64,000 nt of DNA from an uncultured Eubacteriales bacterium. Lineage in GTDB: Bacteria > Bacillota > Clostridia > Lachnospirales > Lachnospiraceae. Below, piece by piece: positions 24,872-33,865 of the stretch. Within the stretch, counting starts at the first letter, position 1, and every line of letters starts with the position of its first letter. A program made the position numbers and the translations under genes. A model generated the notes under the pieces. The model searched no databases. It saw only the letters and a list, made by a program, of their open reading frames with translations, and had not been told where the DNA came from. The stretch is taken from the NCBI GenBank assembly GCA_900542465.1, contig UQNS01000004.1:1-64000 (forward strand), written 5' to 3'.

Positions 24872-26602
24872 TTATCCTTCATTATACATTTTCCATGAGT
24901 GGTGATCTGTATGTAAAAGATGCTCTGCTCTTTCTGAAAGCGGTTTATCTAAGTAATCCTTGTAAACAGCCTTTATAGATGGATTTTCATGAGAAAATCT
25001 AAGAGTACCGGCTGCATCCTGTGCATAAAGAACGTCTCCTCTTTCTTTCTGCAGGCTGTATCCACTGACTATAGGCTGCCCACCACCGTTTACACATCCT
25101 CCCGGACAGGCCATGACTTCAACGAAATCATAATGAACTCTGCCTTCTCTCAGCGCCTCTAAAAGTCTATCCGCCCCTCCAAGTGTATGAACAACGGCTA
25201 TTTTAAGAACTGTTCCGTCGATCTCAAATTCAACTTCTCTCCACTCTTCCTGACCACGAACCTGTCTGAAGGCGTCCGGATCGGCATTTTCCCCTGTTAC
25301 GAAATAATGAGCTGTACGAAGAGCTGCTTCCATAACACCACCGGTAACACCGAATATGTTTCCGGCACCTGATGCGATCCCCAGCGGCTGATCAAGCTCT
25401 GTTTCCGGAAGCGCCTGAGGTATGATCTGTGCTGTCCTGATCATTCGTGTAACTTCTCTTGTTGTAATAGCCAGATCGACATCAGGATCTCCACATGCAT
25501 CGTTAAGACTAGGGATATTGCATTCCTCCTTCTTAGCTGTGCATGGCATTGTTGACACGCAGAATATCCTTGAAGGGTCTACCCCGAGGATCTCAGCATA
25601 ATAAGACTTCGCAATAGCCCCAAACATTCCTTGAGGAGATTTTGATGTTGAAAGCTGATCAGTAAAGTCAGGGTAAAATGCTTTTACATGACGCACCCAT
25701 GCCGGACAGCATGAAGTAAACATAGGAAGCTTGCCTTCTCCGCTTGTAAGCTTTTCAACAAGCTCACTGGCCTCTTCCATGATCGTAAGATCAGCAGAGA
25801 AATTAGTATCAAATACATAATCAACGCCCATTTGTTTAAATGCGGAACAAAGCCTTTTAACCGTCGCAAAATTCGCATCTAATCCAAATGGCTCACCCCA
25901 TGCTGTTCTGATGGATGGAGCGATCTGCATTACTACGATCTTATCCGGATCCTCGATTGCTGCGAAAAGTCTCTCTGTGTCATCTCGCTCTCTGAGTGCT
26001 CCCACAGGACAGTGTTTTATACACTGACCACATGCTGAACATCCTGTTTCCTGGAGCCTGTTAGCCCCATTGATGCCAACAGTTGTACGGGAGCCTGTAT
26101 TGATAACGTCCCATACATGAGAATTCTGCATATTATCACAGATCTGAACACAACGCATGCACTTAATACATTTTGAGTCATCTCTGACAAATGCAAATGA
26201 ATCATCAAACTTAGGCAGCGGAACATCCTTCTCGTAATCTATGTTCTGAATATTTAGGTCATTTGAAATAGTCTGTAATGAACAATTTCCGCTTCTTACG
26301 CATGTTGCACAGTTAGAATCATGCTGAGAAAGTATGAGTTCAACATTGGACCTTCTTGACTTCCTTGCTTTTTTAGAATTAGTATGGATGACCATTCCAT
26401 CATCAACTGTATTATTACAAGCCGTAAACAGCTTGTTGTATCCTTCAACTTCTACAACGCAAACTCGGCATGCGCCAATTTCATTAATACCCTTCCAGTA
26501 GCAAAGCGTAGGAATACTGATACCGGCCATGGCGGCAGCTTGTAAAATAGTAGTCTTCTCCGGAACTTCTATAGCTCTTCCATCAATCGTTACATTTACC
26601 AT
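24872..26602 (-). CDS. hydA: [FeFe] hydrogenase, NuoG-like multi-cluster large subunit
   Basis: A 576-residue cytoplasmic hydrogenase catalysing reversible H2 formation. Domains in order: [2Fe-2S] ferredoxin (Cys34, 45, 48, 62); His-Cys cluster (His94, Cys98, 101, 107); two [4Fe-4S] clusters (Cys145/148/151/155 and 188/191/194/198); then the H-cluster domain with L1 FTSCCPAW at 295-302, L2 MPCTAKKEE at 352-360 and L3 EVMACPGGCVNGGGQP at 495-510. A C-terminal small-subunit segment ends HHSWKMYNEG. All H-cluster ligands are present. Its start overlaps the upstream flavoprotein gene by 7 bases, implying a stoichiometric pair. This context fits what HydDB calls group A2 (glutamate-synthase-linked), though no classification could be run. 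Confidence 0.96.
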   Translation of the reverse strand: MVNVTIDGRAIEVPEKTTILQAAAMAGISIPTLCYWKGINEIGACRVCVVEVEGYNKLFTACNNTVDDGMVIHTNSKKARKSRRSNVELILSQHDSNCATCVRSGNCSLQTISNDLNIQNIDYEKDVPLPKFDDSFAFVRDDSKCIKCMRCVQICDNMQNSHVWDVINTGSRTTVGINGANRLQETGCSACGQCIKHCPVGALRERDDTERLFAAIEDPDKIVVMQIAPSIRTAWGEPFGLDANFATVKRLCSAFKQMGVDYVFDTNFSADLTIMEEASELVEKLTSGEGKLPMFTSCCPAWVRHVKAFYPDFTDQLSTSKSPQGMFGAIAKSYYAEILGVDPSRIFCVSTMPCTAKKEECNIPSLNDACGDPDVDLAITTREVTRMIRTAQIIPQALPETELDQPLGIASGAGNIFGVTGGVMEAALRTAHYFVTGENADPDAFRQVRGQEEWREVEFEIDGTVLKIAVVHTLGGADRLLEALREGRVHYDFVEVMACPGGCVNGGGQPIVSGYSLQKERGDVLYAQDAAGTLRFSHENPSIKAVYKDYLDKPLSERAEHLLHTDHHSWKMYNEG

Positions 26603-28428
26603 TTTGCTCTTCTGCCTCCTCTAAAACTTCCATAACCAAAGTGGTCACAATGGAGACATCTTCCAGATTCCTGGCATGCCTCCTCATCAGTCATGCAGAT
26701 CTCCATAAGATCAAATGATTTGATCCTCTCGTCCGGATCTATTTCACGCATATTTATTCTTCCGCATGGTTCATTATCTGAGAATCTGATTCTTGGAAGC
26801 TCAATATTTGTCTGAATTATATGATTGTATCCGAGATATTCATCTATGTTGGCCGCCGCGACCTTACCGGCTGCGATCGCCTTAATAACAGTAGCAGGAC
26901 CGGTCACACAGTCTCCGCCTGCAAAAACTCCATCAACGCCTTCCACGTCCGATGTATCAAGCGCATCGATCTTGCCTCTCGTGATCGTAATTCCGGACTC
27001 CTCCAGCTTGCTTGAGTTGATTCCTTGTCCAATAGCAACTATAACTCTGTCCGCAGGTATGCTTACCTCCGGCGCATCAGCCTGTACAGGCGAAGGACGT
27101 CCGTTTTTGATAGGTCCGATGATCTGCGGCTGAGCAATAAGTGCCGTGACTTTTCCCTCGGCATCCTTTTCTATACGAACAGGTGAATGAAGATCCTTTA
27201 CGATACAATGCTCTGCAACAGCACCTTCAACTTCCTCACGGAGAGCAGTCATATCCTGCTGTCTTCTTCTGTAGACGATAGTTACGCTCTTCGCTCCGAG
27301 TCTGACAGATGAACGCGCAACATCCATTGCGACATTACCTCCGCCAACTACCACTATGTTCTGGCCTGTATAATCAGGATACTCATTATCACCTATAGCC
27401 CTGAGCATTTCTACAGCAGATTCAACGCCAACAGCATCTTCTCCCTCTATACCGATCTTCTTATCTGTATGAGCTCCGATAGAAACAAATACTGCATCAT
27501 TTTTAGATCGGATCTCAGCAAGTGATATATCTGTTCCTACACTTACTTCTGTCTCTACCTTGATCCCTGTTGAAAGAATAGCATTGATCTCCTTATCAAG
27601 GATATCATCTGGAAGCCTGTAGACCGGGATCCCGTATCTAAGCATTCCTCCGAGTCTCTTTCTCTGCTCATACACAGTCACATCATGACCCATGATCGCA
27701 AGGTAATAAGCTGCAGAGAGTCCTCCCGGGCCACCGCCTATAACAGCTACTTTCTTTCCTGTATTGTCCATGATCTCAGGCGTCTTTATATCACCCTCAT
27801 GCTCTACAGCGTATCTCTTAAGACCACGGATATTGATGGCATCATCGACCAGCGTTCTGCGGCAGTCACTTTCGCATGGATGCTCACAGATGAGACCACA
27901 CGCCGCCGGAAATGGATTATCCTTTCTTATTAAATTAACTGCATCATCAAATCTCTTCTCATGAATAAGGGACAAATAACCCGGCACATCAACATGCGCA
28001 GGACACATGGAAATACATGGAATAGCCCTGTGGTGACTTCCTCCGCACTTTCCATTTAATATATGGCCCTCATATTCATCTCTGAAACCGCGAATTCCCT
28101 TAAGTACCATTCTCGCCGCTTCTGAACCAATGGCACAGTCGGCTGAACAGAAAATAGACTCCGCTGTATCTTCAATTGTATCGAGTGTCTTGAGATCGGC
28201 CACTCCGTCTAAAACATTATTAATAAGTTTTTCGAGCTGCCCCAGTCCGACACGACAAGGGGTACATTTACCGCATGACTGTGCATGACTGATATGTACG
28301 AAAGATGAAGCTAGATCCACCGGACAGAGACCTGGCTGACTGGCTTCAATTCTACGCTCTAGATCCTTATATAAAACTTCGACAGTTTCCTGTGCACGAT
28401 CTGTTGTAATAAGGCTTAATCTGCTCAT
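26596..28428 (-). CDS. Hydrogenase partner: NuoF C-terminal Fe-S domain fused to a GltD-like NAD(P)H flavoprotein
   Basis: A 610-residue fusion. Residues ~45-105 are the NuoF C-terminal [4Fe-4S] domain (SCGKCTPCRVG with Cys52, 55, 58 and Cys98), but the NADH/FMN-binding part of NuoF is absent. Residues ~135-600 are a complete GltD-like oxidoreductase: N-terminal Cys-rich Fe-S region (Cys138, 142, 177, 181, 185, 189), FAD site GGGPGG at 231-236, NAD(P)H site GGGNVAMD at 362-369 followed by YRRR, and a C-terminal FAD motif (GVFAGGDC). It probably passes electrons between NAD(P)H and the hydrogenase encoded next to it. The YRRR segment suggests NADPH. Bifurcation is possible but not shown. First gene of the hydrogenase operon. 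Confidence 0.9.
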   Translation of the reverse strand: MSRLSLITTDRAQETVEVLYKDLERRIEASQPGLCPVDLASSFVHISHAQSCGKCTPCRVGLGQLEKLINNVLDGVADLKTLDTIEDTAESIFCSADCAIGSEAARMVLKGIRGFRDEYEGHILNGKCGGSHHRAIPCISMCPAHVDVPGYLSLIHEKRFDDAVNLIRKDNPFPAACGLICEHPCESDCRRTLVDDAINIRGLKRYAVEHEGDIKTPEIMDNTGKKVAVIGGGPGGLSAAYYLAIMGHDVTVYEQRKRLGGMLRYGIPVYRLPDDILDKEINAILSTGIKVETEVSVGTDISLAEIRSKNDAVFVSIGAHTDKKIGIEGEDAVGVESAVEMLRAIGDNEYPDYTGQNIVVVGGGNVAMDVARSSVRLGAKSVTIVYRRRQQDMTALREEVEGAVAEHCIVKDLHSPVRIEKDAEGKVTALIAQPQIIGPIKNGRPSPVQADAPEVSIPADRVIVAIGQGINSSKLEESGITITRGKIDALDTSDVEGVDGVFAGGDCVTGPATVIKAIAAGKVAAANIDEYLGYNHIIQTNIELPRIRFSDNEPCGRINMREIDPDERIKSFDLMEICMTDEEACQESGRCLHCDHFGYGSFRGGRRAKW

Positions 28429-28752
28429 AATCTACCGTTTTACCTTCTTTTTATTAATACTGTTTACAATTGCCAAGAGATGTTCATTTATACTTACTGA
28501 CGAGAGTGTATCATAATTGCAAAGTGTTAGCCTAGACTTATTTATTGAAAAAAGCTTGATTTTAAACAAATTTCTAATTTATTAAACTTACTTACGTAAA
28601 TAATGAGGTATAAAACACAAAATAAAAAGGCAAGACAGCTCCATGTCTTTCGGATATTTCTATTTCCCTACTTAAATAATAAGACTAAGAAATTCCAAAA
28701 TTTAAAGCTGGCTTACCTTATATTTCTAATCGATCTGCTTTTGATGATTCAA
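28429..28752. other. Gene-free AT-rich region upstream of the hydrogenase operon
   Basis: Must hold the promoter of the hydrogenase operon (minus strand). A TATGAT element occurs about 85 bases before the start codon but without a good -35 partner. I see no clear Rex-type operator and no clear terminator for the ABC-transporter operon ending at its right edge. A 60-codon plus-strand frame crosses it but is not supported. Confidence 0.5.
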
Positions 28753-29913
28753 CTAATTTTTCTTGATAAACATGTTATTATCTAAATCCTCTAACGTTAT
28801 AGGCTGTAATCCTTTAGGAAATCTGCCCACAACTCGTGAGTACAGCTTCTTGCCTAATAATTTTTCGTAGATCTCATCTCCTTTTTTCTCAAGATCTATA
28901 TCCTTGAAATTTTCCGGATAGATGGTCTTACCGATAAAGTATGCATCTAACATTGCTGTATCAATATTTACGTTATACTTTGCAAATGGCAGCTGTCCGA
29001 ATACTTTACCCTCTTTAAATGCTCTTATTGATTTATAAAAATCTTTATTTTTATTATAATCATCTTGAATCAACGGCATACTCTCTACATCTAAGATTAT
29101 ATATTCCGGATTCCACTCTAAGATCTTTTCTTTATCAATATCCACATGCCCATTTTTATTAAGGCCTGTAACTACATTTTTGACTTTATTTATGTTAAAT
29201 AAGGCATAATTTTCTCTTGTTCCTTCAATTCCGTGAGGTCCATTCCATACAAGACCGCCTGCATATGCTGTCTTTACCTCTTTGACCTTTCCGGCTCTCT
29301 CTTCTAAGTCTTTCTTCAGACCTCTCATATAATCTATAACTTCTTTGGATCTTTCTTCTTTACCCATAACTTTGCCTATTATTTCCAAAGAATTATACAT
29401 TTTCTCGTCAAATATAAAGTCTTTTCCCTGATCCAGGGCTATGACCGGTACTTTGGTCTGTGCCTGAATTTTATCATATTCAGCTATTTCCTTTTTTGAA
29501 ACCGAAAATATTACATCGGGATTTTCTAACACGACCCCTTCAAAGTCATTAATTGCATATCCCGAACCAAAGGCTTTAATATCTTTCTTTTCAGGAAATG
29601 CAAAGCCGTAAGGAACGTCCTTTGCTCCATTTTTATCCCTGTCGGAAACTCCAACTATGTTATTAGACTTGTTGATATATGAATATAGTCTGAACACAGT
29701 AGGGCTGTCCACGATTACTTTTGAAACTTTTTCAGGAATCTCTACAGTTCTGCCTACAGCATCTACTATCTTCCTTGTTCCTTTTTTGGTTCCGCTTTCC
29801 GTATTAGCACTAGATGATCCGCTATTATCTTGCTTTGCCTGGCAGCCTGTAAAAGCAATAACACTACAAGCTGTTAAAGCCGCCAATTTTAATAACAATT
29901 TTTTCTTTTTCAT
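28753..29913 (-). CDS. Iron-siderophore/haem-type ABC transporter substrate-binding lipoprotein
   Basis: A 386-residue exported lipoprotein: signal peptide with lipobox FTGC (Cys24), a Ser/Asn-rich spacer, then a type III periplasmic-binding fold beginning RKIVDAVGRTVEIPEKVSKVIV, the typical opening of the FepB/BtuF/HmuT family. Gram-positive members tether to the membrane and deliver ferric siderophores, haem or cobalamin; the ligand is not readable. It is the last gene of ATPase-permease-binding protein. No strong terminator was found after it. Confidence 0.88.
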   Translation of the reverse strand: MKKKKLLLKLAALTACSVIAFTGCQAKQDNSGSSSANTESGTKKGTRKIVDAVGRTVEIPEKVSKVIVDSPTVFRLYSYINKSNNIVGVSDRDKNGAKDVPYGFAFPEKKDIKAFGSGYAINDFEGVVLENPDVIFSVSKKEIAEYDKIQAQTKVPVIALDQGKDFIFDEKMYNSLEIIGKVMGKEERSKEVIDYMRGLKKDLEERAGKVKEVKTAYAGGLVWNGPHGIEGTRENYALFNINKVKNVVTGLNKNGHVDIDKEKILEWNPEYIILDVESMPLIQDDYNKNKDFYKSIRAFKEGKVFGQLPFAKYNVNIDTAMLDAYFIGKTIYPENFKDIDLEKKGDEIYEKLLGKKLYSRVVGRFPKGLQPITLEDLDNNMFIKKN

Positions 29914-29938
29914 CTTAATTTTCTCCTCGCATAATTTT

Positions 29939-31054
29939 TTATTTCCTTTTTCTTCTCCTATGTTCTTTTATCAGGACATACATAAATATAGGCGCACCAA
30001 GAAATGATGTTACAACTCCAACAGGTATGACCATCGGAGATAGAACTACCCTTGCAAACATGTCTGAAAGAGTTAATACTATTGCTCCCAAAATAGCTGA
30101 AGCCGGCATAAGGAATCGATGATCATTACCTATATATCTTCTTGATATCTGCGGAGCTATCAGTCCGACAAAGCTAATTATTCCTACAAATGAAACTATT
30201 GTAGCCACTAAAAGGGATGAGAAAAACATAGCAGTCGTTCTTACCGAAACAGTGTTAACTCCTAAGCTCCTTGCTATATCTTCCCCATTCAACATAGCAT
30301 TGTAATCCCAACTCTTAAACATAAAATAAGAAATGGAAATTGCAAAAACAACTAAAAGTATGAAAAGTTCGTTCCACGATACTCTTCCCGGATTACCGAA
30401 TGTCCAAAAAACCGCCTGCGCAATGTTTTGATCGTTACCGAAATATTGTACAAATGTTGTTCCCGCCGCAAATAATGACGATATCGCAACACCTGCAAGT
30501 ATTATTATATCGGCGCTAAACGAGTTTATTTTAGATAAAAGCATTACGAGAATAACCGATAAAATGGCAAATGCAAATGCGAATATTGTAACCAGATAAG
30601 GCGCGGCTATTTTGATAGTTCCTGATTGACCGCTTGTAAATGTCCCCGCACCAAATACTATAATTGCTAAATTCGCACCAAATGCCGCCGCATTTGTAAC
30701 ACCTATCGTTGACGGTGCCGCCAAATGATTTTTTAGGTTGCTTTGCATTACACAGCCGCAAATTCCAAGACCTGCTCCGGCAACTATATCAGCTATTATT
30801 CTTGGCAGCCTTAAATTCCATATAACAATGGTCAAATTGCTGTTTGGCTTATTAATTAATATATCCAACATTTGAGTAAATGATACATTAGATACACCTA
30901 ACATCAGAGATAGATATCCCAGAATAAGTACTATTATTATTCCGATAATCAGTATTGTTTTTATTTTTCTTGCTTTTATTTTATATTCTTTAGTCGGGCT
31001 CTTTAAATCTCCTTTTACAGGTGCTTTAGTATTTTTTTCGTTATTTTCATTCAT
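29939..31054 (-). CDS. FecCD-family ABC transporter permease
   Basis: A 371-residue polytopic permease with the FecCD/BtuC fold (about ten helices). Family signatures include NLRLPRIIADIVAGAGLGICG near residues 77-97, with a GFVGLIAPQISRR-like segment (ISFVGLIAPQISRRYIG) late in the protein. A cytoplasmic Lys-rich N-terminal extension of ~30 residues precedes the first helix. It forms the homodimeric channel for the metal-chelate importer. Its ATG follows the ATPase stop codon directly (TAAATG). Confidence 0.92.
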   Translation of the reverse strand: MNENNEKNTKAPVKGDLKSPTKEYKIKARKIKTILIIGIIIVLILGYLSLMLGVSNVSFTQMLDILINKPNSNLTIVIWNLRLPRIIADIVAGAGLGICGCVMQSNLKNHLAAPSTIGVTNAAAFGANLAIIVFGAGTFTSGQSGTIKIAAPYLVTIFAFAFAILSVILVMLLSKINSFSADIIILAGVAISSLFAAGTTFVQYFGNDQNIAQAVFWTFGNPGRVSWNELFILLVVFAISISYFMFKSWDYNAMLNGEDIARSLGVNTVSVRTTAMFFSSLLVATIVSFVGIISFVGLIAPQISRRYIGNDHRFLMPASAILGAIVLTLSDMFARVVLSPMVIPVGVVTSFLGAPIFMYVLIKEHRRRKRK

Positions 31055-31825
31055 TTATATTTCCTCCTTCGGTATTTTGGGAAATATAAATGTATTGTTG
31101 TCAAACTTATATATTTTTACATCAATGCCGTATACGTGGCTTAAGTTTTCACTTGTTATTAGATCCATTCCGCCATACTTAAAAATTTTTTTATCTTTTA
31201 ACATTATAAAATTATCTGCATAATTGAGAGATAAGTTTACATCGTGTATTGACACTATGGTTAGTATCCCTTTCTCTTTACAGTATTTTTTCACAAGATT
31301 CATGACATCGATTTGATTTTTTAAATCAAGGGCGGACGTAGGCTCATCTAATAAAAGTATCTTAGGATCTTGCACTAAGGCTCTTGCTATAAGAACTTTT
31401 TGCAACTGACCCCCGCTTAATTCACATGTTCCTTTCATCGCAATATCTTCAAGATGTAAATAATGTATAACTTTTTCTACAATACTATGATCCTTGTCTG
31501 TTGGCAGAAACTGGATATACGGCCTCCTTCCCAATAAAATCGCGTTGTATACATCCATGTTATTTCTTTCTACACTTGCCTGCTCAACATAAGCCAACAC
31601 CTTAGCGCTTTCTTTTCTTGGCATGGATAACAGATCCGTACCTTCAAATCTTATGCTTCCTTTTGTAGGTTTTAGTACTCTTACAATATTTTTTAAAAGT
31701 GTTGATTTACCGGAACCGTTCATTCCTAAAAGAGCATAGAATTTACCTTTTTCCAGATCAAGATTAATATCTTCGAGTATCGTTTTATCATATTTGAATA
31801 ATAAATCTTTAATTTCTAAGGTTAT
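31055..31825 (-). CDS. FecE/BtuD-type ABC transporter ATPase with no canonical start codon
   Basis: About 256 residues. The first ATG in frame falls inside the Walker A motif (GMNGSGKST), so translation from it would remove strand 1 and the A-loop. In frame upstream I read ITLEIKDLLFKYDKTILEDI followed by NLDLEKGKFYALLG, a normal ATPase N-terminus, preceded by a stop. The only well-placed initiator is ATA, 8 bases after AAGGGGG. Alternatively, an ATG at 31833-31831 is out of frame by one base in an AAAA run. The rest is normal: signature LSGGQLQ, Walker B ILLLDEPTSALD, H-loop SIHD. First gene of the importer operon. Confidence 0.85.
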   Translation of the reverse strand: MTLEIKDLLFKYDKTILEDINLDLEKGKFYALLGMNGSGKSTLLKNIVRVLKPTKGSIRFEGTDLLSMPRKESAKVLAYVEQASVERNNMDVYNAILLGRRPYIQFLPTDKDHSIVEKVIHYLHLEDIAMKGTCELSGGQLQKVLIARALVQDPKILLLDEPTSALDLKNQIDVMNLVKKYCKEKGILTIVSIHDVNLSLNYADNFIMLKDKKIFKYGGMDLITSENLSHVYGIDVKIYKFDNNTFIFPKIPKEEI

Positions 31826-31857
31826 TTTCTCATCCCCCTTTATGCTAAATTAATGAA

Positions 31858-31894
31858 ATTATAGGATACTTTATACATTTACATAATTGTATAA
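31858..31894 (-). promoter_or_regulatory. Putative promoter and operator of the metal-chelate importer operon
   Basis: A perfect inverted repeat, TTATACA/TGTATAA (31871-31877 and 31888-31894, 10-base spacer), lies next to a consensus -10 TATAAT on the minus strand (31863-31858). The dyad would cover the spacer and -35 region, as expected for a repressor site such as a Fur- or DtxR-like iron regulator. No clear -35 was found, and the regulator is not known. Confidence 0.5.
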
Positions 31895-31973
31895 TAGTTA
31901 GAGTGTTTTTATTGCTAATATATTCTCATTTTCTTTAATAGGTATAGTCGACCACTCCTAATATTCCTTAATG

Positions 31974-32012
31974 CAAAAAAGAGACTGCAGCCTTGCCGGC
32001 CGCAGTCTCTTA
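31974..32012 (-). terminator. Hairpin terminator after the ABC exporter operon
   Basis: AGAGACTGC-GCC pairs with GGC-GCAGTCTCT; the minus-strand side ends TTTTTT. It follows the stop codon of the second exporter gene by 19 bases. Confidence 0.9.
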
Positions 32013-32030
32013 ATACTGTTATCTTATGGT

Positions 32031-33863
32031 TTATGCTGTTTCAAACTGAGAATTATACAGGTCTGCATAAAAGCCGCCCCTGGCAAGCAGTTCCCTATGA
32101 TCTCCCTGTTCGATAATATTGCCCTGATCCATTACTAGTATAGTATCCGCATCCTTGATCGTTGACAGCCTATGAGCAATTACAAAGCTTGTTCTTCCCT
32201 TCATAAGATTGTCCATAGCAGTCTGGATCTTAAGCTCTGTTCTTGTATCTACAGAAGATGTTGCTTCATCCAGAATGAGCATTTTTCTATCTGCCAGAAT
32301 CGCCCTTGCTATAGTAAGAAGCTGCTTCTGTCCCTGTGAAATATTAGATACCTCTTCATTCAGCTCGGTGTTATATCCTTCAGGAAGTGATTCTATAAAA
32401 TCATGTACATCGGCTGCCTTTGCTGCTGATATGACCTCTTCGTCTGTAGCTTCAGGACGTCCATAACGAAGATTTTCCATTATCGTTCCGTTAAAAAGCC
32501 ATGTATCCTGTAACACCATAGCAAATTCCTGACGGATCTCCGACCTGTCAACGATGCTTATATCACGTCCATCGATCTCGATCTTACCTGAATTTAAGTC
32601 ATAGAATCTCATGAGGAGCTTGACGATCGTTGTTTTACCGGCACCTGTAGGGCCTACGATCGCAATTTTATGGTGAGGTTCAGCCACAAATGAAACATCT
32701 TTAAGAACTATCTGATCCGGATCATATCCAAATTCGACATTCTTGAATTCCACTCTTCCCTCGATCTCCTCAGGCAGCTTGACAGGATCCTCAACAACTC
32801 TTTCTTCCTCCTGCTCAAGGAATTCGAACACTCTCTCAGCTGCAGCAGCCATTGACTGGATCTGGTTGACTACATTTGCGAATGTAATTATTGGCTGTGA
32901 GAGGTTTCTTACATACTGGATAAATGCCTGTATATCACCGATCGTAATAATACCTGCTGCCGCCAAAAATGCACCAAGTATGGCAACGGCTACATATCCC
33001 AGATTTCCGATCGCCTGCAGGAGCGGCTGCATGAGGCCTGAAAAGAACTGAGATTTCCAGGCAGACTCATACATGATGTCATTTTCTTTCTTGAATTCTT
33101 TGATCGTTTCTTCCTCTTTATTGAAGGCTGTAACTACCAGGTGTCCTCCATAGTTTTCCTCAACAAGTCCATTGACTACACCCAGGTGGTTCTGCTGCGC
33201 TTTAAAATGTTTCTGAGATTTTGAAACAATTATTCTTACTAAAACTCCGGCAAGGATGATCATAGAAACGCCGACCAGCGTCATTAAAGGTGAGATCGTA
33301 AGCATCATTACGATAGTACCGATAATCGTAGCCACCGATGTGATCGTCTGTGTAAAAGACTGTCCCAATGACTGCCCCAGAGTATCAACATCATTTGTTA
33401 TAGTCGATAAGACTTCACCGTGAGCACGGCTTTCAAAGTAACCCATCGGCAATCTGTTGATCTTCTCAGAAATATCTTTTCTGAGATTAAATGCCACTTT
33501 CTGTGTGACCATAGTCATTATCAGACTTTGGATCATACTGAAAACAGCTCCTATTACATAGAGTAAAATAACGATTATTAAAATGTGGGCAACTGCCGGC
33601 AGATCAATGCCGCCATTCCCGGACACTTTATTCACAAGACCTTCTGCAAGGAGAGTCGTAGCTCCTCCCATTTTCTTAGGACCGACTATAAAAAATACCG
33701 CACTTAACCCGGCAAAGATCATTGCAAGCACAACTAAAGGCATGAATCTGCCAATATATTTCAATAATTTCACAAAAGAACCTTTGAAATCTTTTGCTTT
33801 TTCAACTGAGTTTATTCCACCGGCTCCCGGAGCCGGACTTCCCATTCTTCTTTCTTTAGCCAT
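32031..33863 (-). CDS. ABC exporter half-transporter, canonical ATPase site
   Basis: A 610-residue ABC type IV exporter half: N-terminal cytoplasmic Pro/Gly-rich tail, six-helix membrane domain (about 30-330), then an ATPase domain with Walker A GPTGAGKTT, signature ISQGQKQ and Walker B MLILDEATSSVD, with the catalytic Glu intact. It starts 2 bases after its partner gene ends, and its partner has a degenerate site, so the two should form a heterodimeric multidrug/lipid exporter like LmrCD, BmrCD or TM287/288. The signature reads SQGQ rather than SGGQ. The operon is headed by a MarR regulator. Confidence 0.92.
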   Translation of the reverse strand: MAKERRMGSPAPGAGGINSVEKAKDFKGSFVKLLKYIGRFMPLVVLAMIFAGLSAVFFIVGPKKMGGATTLLAEGLVNKVSGNGGIDLPAVAHILIIVILLYVIGAVFSMIQSLIMTMVTQKVAFNLRKDISEKINRLPMGYFESRAHGEVLSTITNDVDTLGQSLGQSFTQTITSVATIIGTIVMMLTISPLMTLVGVSMIILAGVLVRIIVSKSQKHFKAQQNHLGVVNGLVEENYGGHLVVTAFNKEEETIKEFKKENDIMYESAWKSQFFSGLMQPLLQAIGNLGYVAVAILGAFLAAAGIITIGDIQAFIQYVRNLSQPIITFANVVNQIQSMAAAAERVFEFLEQEEERVVEDPVKLPEEIEGRVEFKNVEFGYDPDQIVLKDVSFVAEPHHKIAIVGPTGAGKTTIVKLLMRFYDLNSGKIEIDGRDISIVDRSEIRQEFAMVLQDTWLFNGTIMENLRYGRPEATDEEVISAAKAADVHDFIESLPEGYNTELNEEVSNISQGQKQLLTIARAILADRKMLILDEATSSVDTRTELKIQTAMDNLMKGRTSFVIAHRLSTIKDADTILVMDQGNIIEQGDHRELLARGGFYADLYNSQFETA

Positions 33864-33865
33864 GC

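Noticed and set aside
28603..28785. A 60-codon plus-strand open frame in the gap upstream of the hydrogenase operon
   Set aside because: No ribosome binding site, AT-driven composition, and it runs into the 3' end of the opposite-strand binding-protein gene.
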